NCBI GenBank assembly: GCA_964492425.1
Contig: CAZBKB010000021.1
Span: 1-15,660, forward strand
Length of the DNA stretch: 15,660 bases
From: LBZV01 sp000993855
Lineage (GTDB): Bacteria; Patescibacteriota; Microgenomatia; Curtissbacterales; GWA2-41-24
Direction: 5' to 3'
The notes under the pieces are model-generated. The model made no database searches and was not told where the DNA came from. It saw nothing but the letters and a program-made list of their open reading frames with translations. Shown one piece after another: positions 13,054 through 15,660 of the stretch. Within the stretch, counting starts at the first letter, position 1. Each line of letters opens with the position of its first letter. The position numbers and the translations under genes are program-made.

Positions 13054-14310
13054 ATGTCAGAGAGAGTTTCGTACCGACTACCGACTACCGACTACCGACA
13101 ATCCGGCAATTCTGTTAATGCCGACCCACTAACCTATCAATCTACCGATTACTCTGACACTCTGTCTTCTATCCGATCCTCTGATTACTCTGCCCGCACA
13201 ATCACCGCTACCGAGGCAAGGCTTGCCTATAATCCACGCCTGGATATCGAGGCCTTCTGCAAACTCGAGGTTTTAAAAGACACACTGCCCCAGGATCAAT
13301 ACCAACGCGAGCAAAATAGCCTCCTTGATCTCACAAAAACAAACCTTATCACGTCTCTTGCCGAAAGGTTAAACGTCGAAATCTACAAAACGACTTATAC
13401 CCAAAACGGCGGACATCTCTACCACGGCGAATTTTACCCCGGTATTCCATTCCTGGAAATAGTCCGCCGCGGCCAAAGAATAAGGGAGAGCGCAGGATCG
13501 CAGGAGGTCGAAAGGGAAAAAGCAGAAGTCAAGGGCTTCGAAAAAGTCCAGGAGCTTCTGGCCGGTGATTCCCTCTCAGAAGGTGCGAAGGTTATCGTGA
13601 TTTCCCCAAAAGGAAGCGGCAACTCAATTTACGGCCACAACTTCTTCGATGTTTACACAAAAAGCACAAACGGGCGAATAACCATGTCCCGCTACACGTC
13701 GAAAGCCACACGTCAACAATTCAGGGGGTCCGCACAGGAACTGGACCCTTTTTCCAGTATCCCCGAAAACCCGACCGATGCCGATTTTTTAAAAAACCCA
13801 ATCGTCACCTATCGGGATGTCGAGGAAATTAAATTGGTTATGAATGAAGACGAAAAAACCTTAGCCATCAGTGACTTTCAAAGCCTACTGCCCAGCCTCA
13901 TGCCGCAAATCGACAACATTCTCAAAAATTTACGCCAAAACCGAGACCAAAGCATATTAAATCAGCAACACCAGTCGCTTCTGAAGTCAACAGATATCGC
14001 ATCGGGTCAAGACGGACAATTTAGTAAAGAAAGGCAAGCCGAAATTCTTGCCCAAATGAGCCAAAATCCAGCAGAAATCGTGCAATTTTTAGGCAATCAG
14101 CCGCTTCGCGAAGTAAAAACTGGTTGTGGAATTTCGGGTTTCACAACACCTAATCTGTTCAGTGTTTCGGAATTTGCAAAAGCAAACCAAGACAAGTTCG
14201 GAACGTTAGAAATACACTGCGAAGAATGTGGAGCAAAATACAACCGTACTCCAAACAAATTAGAGGAAAAGTGCAAACGCTGCGGCGGCACAAAAGGAAT
14301 CGCGTGCTAG
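13054..14310 (+). CDS. Hypothetical protein with C-terminal zinc ribbon
   Basis: 418 residues from ATG 13054; a TTG at 13012 would add 14 residues but overlaps the terminator-like hairpin, so ATG is preferred. Residues about 5-50 are low-complexity and rich in Tyr, Ser, Thr and Asp, encoded partly by CCGACTA heptamers (13074-13100). The middle (about 60-250) contains LYHGEFYPGIPFLEIVRRGQ and a block ending in YGHNFFDVYTK that look like a folded domain. A charged helical region follows (about 255-355). The C-terminus has C-x2-C (Cys389, Cys392) and C-x2-C (Cys407, Cys410), a zinc ribbon, plus a last-residue Cys. There is no signal peptide or membrane segment, so it is cytoplasmic. I do not recognise a family with known function. 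The hicB promoter lies just downstream. Confidence 0.6.
   Translation: MSERVSYRLPTTDYRQSGNSVNADPLTYQSTDYSDTLSSIRSSDYSARTITATEARLAYNPRLDIEAFCKLEVLKDTLPQDQYQREQNSLLDLTKTNLITSLAERLNVEIYKTTYTQNGGHLYHGEFYPGIPFLEIVRRGQRIRESAGSQEVEREKAEVKGFEKVQELLAGDSLSEGAKVIVISPKGSGNSIYGHNFFDVYTKSTNGRITMSRYTSKATRQQFRGSAQELDPFSSIPENPTDADFLKNPIVTYRDVEEIKLVMNEDEKTLAISDFQSLLPSLMPQIDNILKNLRQNRDQSILNQQHQSLLKSTDIASGQDGQFSKERQAEILAQMSQNPAEIVQFLGNQPLREVKTGCGISGFTTPNLFSVSEFAKANQDKFGTLEIHCEECGAKYNRTPNKLEEKCKRCGGTKGIAC
13074..13100 (+). repeat. CCGACTA heptamer repeat inside the zinc-ribbon gene
   Basis: Three exact CCGACTA units (13074-13080, 13081-13087, 13088-13094) and a partial fourth (13095-13100). Translated across frames it gives alternating Tyr, Arg, Leu, Pro, Thr and Asp residues at the N-terminus. 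A looser pattern with GATTACTCTG motifs continues to about 13195. Such a tract can change length by slippage and shift the frame. Confidence 0.8.
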
Positions 14311-14323
14311 GCCGTAAGCATGA

Positions 14324-14329
14324 TATAAT
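14324..14329 (+). promoter_or_regulatory. -10 box of the hicB-hicA operon
   Basis: A perfect TATAAT preceded by TGA, ending 7 bases before the ATG at 14337. No clear -35 is seen. The spacing predicts a leaderless hicB message. It lies 14 bases after the stop of the preceding gene. Being so close to hicB, it is where HicB would be expected to act if it represses itself, though this short HicB shows no DNA-binding domain. Confidence 0.5.
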
Positions 14330-14336
14330 CGCACAT

Positions 14337-14579
14337 ATGAAAAAGTTCAAAACGACAACTTACAACTTCCCGATTATCATAGAAAAGGATGCTGATGGTT
14401 TTTTCGTGGCCGATTGCCCAGATCTTGTTGGTTGTCACACACAAGGTAAATCAATAGAAGAAGCAATCACCAATATCAGAGATGCCATTAAACTCCACTT
14501 GAAAGTTCTTAAAGAGGATAAAATAGAAATTCCACAATTACACCCTGTCAGCCTAACTTCCATTGAAGTTACGGTTTAA
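14337..14579 (+). CDS. hicB: HicB-type antitoxin, short form
   Basis: 80 residues from ATG 14337. The frame is open further upstream to 14226, but that part overlaps the zinc-ribbon gene and the -10 box, so 14337 is the start. The sequence has the HicB partial RNase H-like fold: NFPIIIEKDADGFFVADCPDLVGCHTQGKS (the line F-P-I-I-I-E then D-G-F-F-V-A-D-C-P-D-L), followed by the helix SIEEAITNIRDAIKLHLKVLKED. It binds and neutralises HicA. The C-terminal helix-turn-helix or ribbon-helix-helix found in longer HicB proteins is absent, so self-regulation is uncertain. The stop overlaps the hicA start by one base (TAATG), giving coupled translation. The order antitoxin-toxin is one of the two common arrangements. 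Confidence 0.85.
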   Translation: MKKFKTTTYNFPIIIEKDADGFFVADCPDLVGCHTQGKSIEEAITNIRDAIKLHLKVLKEDKIEIPQLHPVSLTSIEVTV

Positions 14580-14812
14580 TGCCCAAACTGGCGCAGGTTA
14601 AATCCCGCGATTTGGTAAAAATTGTAACAACGCTCGGCTTCAAATTCAGGGCCCAAAGCGGCAGTCATGCCGTCTATACACATCCCGACGGCAGGAAGAC
14701 CACAATTCCGATTCACCCCAATCAAACCATTAGAATCGGTTTACTGACCAAAATTATCAAGAAGGACCTCAAAATAACCAGGCAGGACTTTATTAGACTC
14801 CTCTCCGGATAA
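14579..14812 (+). CDS. hicA: HicA-type mRNA interferase toxin
   Basis: 77 residues, the typical HicA size, with the double-stranded-RNA-binding-like fold: SRDLVKIVTTLGFKFRAQSGSHAVYTHPDGRKTTIPIHPN. The conserved GSH motif carries the catalytic His (His30 by count), followed by the TIPIHPN strand and the C-terminal helices of GLLTKIIKKDLKI. HicA proteins cut mRNA and block translation until bound by HicB. All signature residues are present, so it looks functional. It starts within the hicB stop codon. No terminator is seen; a heptamer array begins about 18 bases after the stop. Confidence 0.87.
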   Translation: MPKLAQVKSRDLVKIVTTLGFKFRAQSGSHAVYTHPDGRKTTIPIHPNQTIRIGLLTKIIKKDLKITRQDFIRLLSG

Positions 14813-14829
14813 AAGGGGTAAAATGTTAG

Positions 14830-14906
14830 CAACTAGTTGCTAGGCACTAGTCACTAGTTGCTAGGCACTAGTCACTAGTTGCTAGGCACTAGTCACTAGT
14901 TGCTAG
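14830..14906. repeat. NNNCTAG heptamer array with a 21-bp higher-order repeat
   Basis: Eleven consecutive 7-base words all end in CTAG: CAACTAG, TTGCTAG, then three exact copies of the 21-base triplet GCACTAG, TCACTAG, TTGCTAG (14844-14864, 14865-14885, 14886-14906). The register is perfect throughout. The array lies between hicA and the octamer arm beside the four-helix-bundle gene. There are no unique spacers, so it is not a CRISPR array. Confidence 0.92.
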
Positions 14907-14910
14907 ATGG

Positions 14911-14988
14911 TTATATTGCTAAATAGATAAATTGTTACATTGGACATATAGCTATATTGTTACATTGCTAGATAGTTAGATTGTTTTG
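14911..14988. repeat. Left arm of the octamer inverted repeat (ATTGNNNN)
   Basis: AT-rich DNA made of degenerate 8-base words such as ATTGCTAA, ATAGATAA, ATTGTTAC, ATTGGACA, ATTGTTAC, ATTGCTAG, ATAGTTAG, ATTGTTTT. Bases 14946-14967 match the reverse complement of 15337-15358 at 20 of 22 positions. The stop codon and last codons of the four-helix-bundle gene (- strand) lie inside this arm. Confidence 0.75.
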
Positions 14989-15444
14989 AGTCATTTTTAT
15001 CAGATAGTTAATTTCCTTGGGAAGTAGTCGCAATGATGACATCACCCCCTCGTACTGATCCTTAGAAACAAGTTTCCTTTCAAGTGCAACATTCATCCAG
15101 TGAGCAGATTCATAGGTAGAAGCTCTCGCGTTGTAAAAAAACTTAATTTTATCTTTTTTATGAAAGCGGCCAAAACCCTCTGCTATATTTGCAGCTATCG
15201 AATCGATCGATCGAATAACCTGTTGACCAGTAGTCTTCTGATCTAAAATAGACCATTTACGCACCAGCACATAAACATAGTTGCCCAACTCTTTTGATGT
15301 TTTGTAACATTTTACACTTTCGAGCTTATAATTTTTCAATGTGACAATATAACTATATATCAATGCAGCAATGTAGCAATGTGACAATCTAGCAATATAA
15401 CAATGTAGCAATCTAACAATCTCAATGGAAGTTGACGAAGTCAC
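14968..15444 (-). CDS. Four-helix-bundle protein, 23S rRNA intervening-sequence type
   Basis: 158 residues from GTG 15444. The core (about residues 37-150) has the family pattern: KNYKLESVKCYKTSKEL, then RSIDSIAANIAEGFGR, FFYNARASTYES and a final helix with LLPKEINYLIK. Relatives are usually 110-130 residues, start just before the KNYK-like segment and form small helical bundles; some are encoded in intervening sequences of 23S rRNA genes, others stand alone and their role is poorly known. The first ~35 residues here are translated octamer repeat, giving an 8-residue period (LLHCYIAR, LSHCYIAA, LIYSYIVT). The GTG has a good AGGAG (15451-15455) 6 bases upstream, so the extended form is possible; a TTG at 15339 (residue 36) would give a family-sized protein but lacks a visible Shine-Dalgarno. 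The C-terminal residues also lie in repeat DNA. Confidence 0.78.
   Translation of the reverse strand: MTSSTSIEIVRLLHCYIARLSHCYIAALIYSYIVTLKNYKLESVKCYKTSKELGNYVYVLVRKWSILDQKTTGQQVIRSIDSIAANIAEGFGRFHKKDKIKFFYNARASTYESAHWMNVALERKLVSKDQYEGVMSSLRLLPKEINYLIKMTQNNLTI
15337..15428. repeat. Right arm of the octamer inverted repeat (CAATNNNN)
   Basis: Read on the - strand, it parses as ATTGTTAG, ATTGCTAC, ATTGTTAT, ATTGCTAG, ATTGTCAC, ATTGCTAC, ATTGCTGC, ATTGATAT, ATAGTTAT, ATTGTCAC, ATTG: eleven words, nearly all in perfect 8-base register. It is inverted relative to the arm at 14911-14988 and covers the 5' part of the four-helix-bundle reading frame. Confidence 0.82.
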
Positions 15445-15461
15445 TTCATTCTCCTAATATA
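15433..15461. promoter_or_regulatory. Divergent promoter region
   Basis: On the + strand, TTGACG (15433-15438), a 16-base spacer and TAATAT (15455-15460) could drive the gene at 15521 with a leader of about 50 bases. On the - strand, TATATT (reverse complement of 15456-15461) lies just before the AGGAG of the four-helix-bundle gene. GAAGTCACTTC (15437-15447) is an 11-base palindrome inside the region. Assigned by eye. Confidence 0.35.
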
Positions 15462-15520
15462 GATTTAGGGTTTATCCTGAGAAGACAACCGTCGACGAAG
15501 GACCCGACGAGCTTGCACAA

Positions 15521-15660
15521 ATGAAATCTGCTCTAAAAAAGTTTACTGTTTCTTGTTTACTGTTTACTGTTATCTTTTTACCCCTTTTAACCGCTTTCTT
15601 AACCTTCACTCCTAAACCAGCAAGCGCAAATTTGTGCAGTATTGCAAATATCAGCCCAAA
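15521..15660 (+). CDS. Secreted surface protein, 5' part only, probably another pilin-locus member
   Basis: The frame is open from ATG 15521 to the window edge (46 full codons). The N-terminus is a signal peptide: MKSALKK, a hydrophobic core and likely cleavage after ASA near residue 36, then NLCSIANISPK. The Cys followed by a short gap and SPK resembles the CVFSPKS opening of the Ig-like units in the upstream pilins, so another member of that set is likely. The hydrophobic core is encoded by GTTTACT heptamers. The same frame stays open upstream to 15458 without an ATG. The type cannot be decided without the rest. Confidence 0.55.
   Translation, partial: MKSALKKFTVSCLLFTVIFLPLLTAFLTFTPKPASANLCSIANISP
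15541..15575 (+). repeat. GTTTACT heptamer repeat encoding a signal-peptide core
   Basis: Five 7-base words in register: GTTTACT, GTTTCTT, GTTTACT, GTTTACT, GTTATCT. They are translated as the hydrophobic core of the signal peptide of the truncated last gene. The period matches the intergenic heptamer arrays, but the word differs. Confidence 0.75.

Noticed and set aside
14830..14906. CRISPR-like repeat array
   Set aside because: The 21-base units are directly adjacent with no unique spacers, and no cas gene is present; it is a tandem heptamer array.
14968..15444. Intervening sequence inside a 23S rRNA gene
   Set aside because: No rRNA sequence flanks the four-helix-bundle gene; the neighbours are repeats and protein genes.
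96..15660. Alternative genetic code with TGA as glycine, as in some CPR lineages
   Set aside because: TGA is the stop of the first gene in a natural 4-base overlap, and no frame is interrupted by in-frame TGA at conserved glycines.

Overview
The window looks like chromosomal DNA of a Patescibacteria (CPR) bacterium, most plausibly of the Microgenomates group. The reasons are an array of small two-helix TrbC/VirB2-like pilins carrying different extracellular domains, short intergenic spacers, a DUF6922-like plus AbiEii-type nucleotidyltransferase pair, a stand-alone four-helix-bundle (23S-intervening-sequence type) protein, and degenerate short-period repeats between genes. The placement rests on family recognition, not on a marker gene. 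The standard code fits: TGA ends the first gene and all ORFs close normally. No rRNA, tRNA, CRISPR array or insertion sequence was seen.

Region 1 (1-9591) is a surface-appendage locus on the + strand. Six genes encode TrbC/VirB2-like membrane proteins. Three of these have a signal peptide, an extracellular domain and a C-terminal two-helix pilin module; three are nearly bare pilin modules. One of the large ones also carries a dockerin-like double EF-hand. A 1526-residue secreted protein follows, with a fibronectin-like domain, Ig-like repeats related to those on the pilins, a polyproline linker and a C-terminal domain resembling lytic transglycosylases. A single-pass membrane protein abuts it. 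I infer that these genes build one cell-surface fibre or secretion-type machine, with the large protein as a tip, scaffold or wall-remodelling component. A signal-peptide gene whose mature start resembles the pilin Ig domains runs off the right edge.

Region 2 (9592-10594) is a two-gene DUF6922-like/AbiEii module behind a promoter with a perfect 7-bp palindrome. Region 3 (10636-12688) holds two duplicated lipoprotein-like genes built from an unrecognised two-cysteine domain, one copy in the first and three in the second. Region 4 (12689-14310) has a 365-base spacer with repeats, hairpins and a terminator-like structure directly before the start codon of a zinc-ribbon protein. Region 5 (14311-14812) is a hicB-hicA toxin-antitoxin pair. 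Region 6 (14813-15520) carries heptamer arrays and a four-helix-bundle gene on the - strand, bracketed by inverted arms of degenerate octamers that are partly translated as its two ends.

Three features cut across genes. First, most good -10 boxes lie only 6-10 bases before the start codon, which suggests leaderless or nearly leaderless mRNAs. Second, many spacers consist of 7-bp words (mostly NNNCTAG) or 8-bp words (ACTGNNNN, ATTGNNNN), and in places these repeats form promoters or coding sequence. Third, a 27-29 base hairpin with a conserved GAA/GAA internal loop occurs twice. The bracketed four-helix-bundle gene, the periodic arrays and the structured leader at 12955-13052 are the best candidates for something undescribed.
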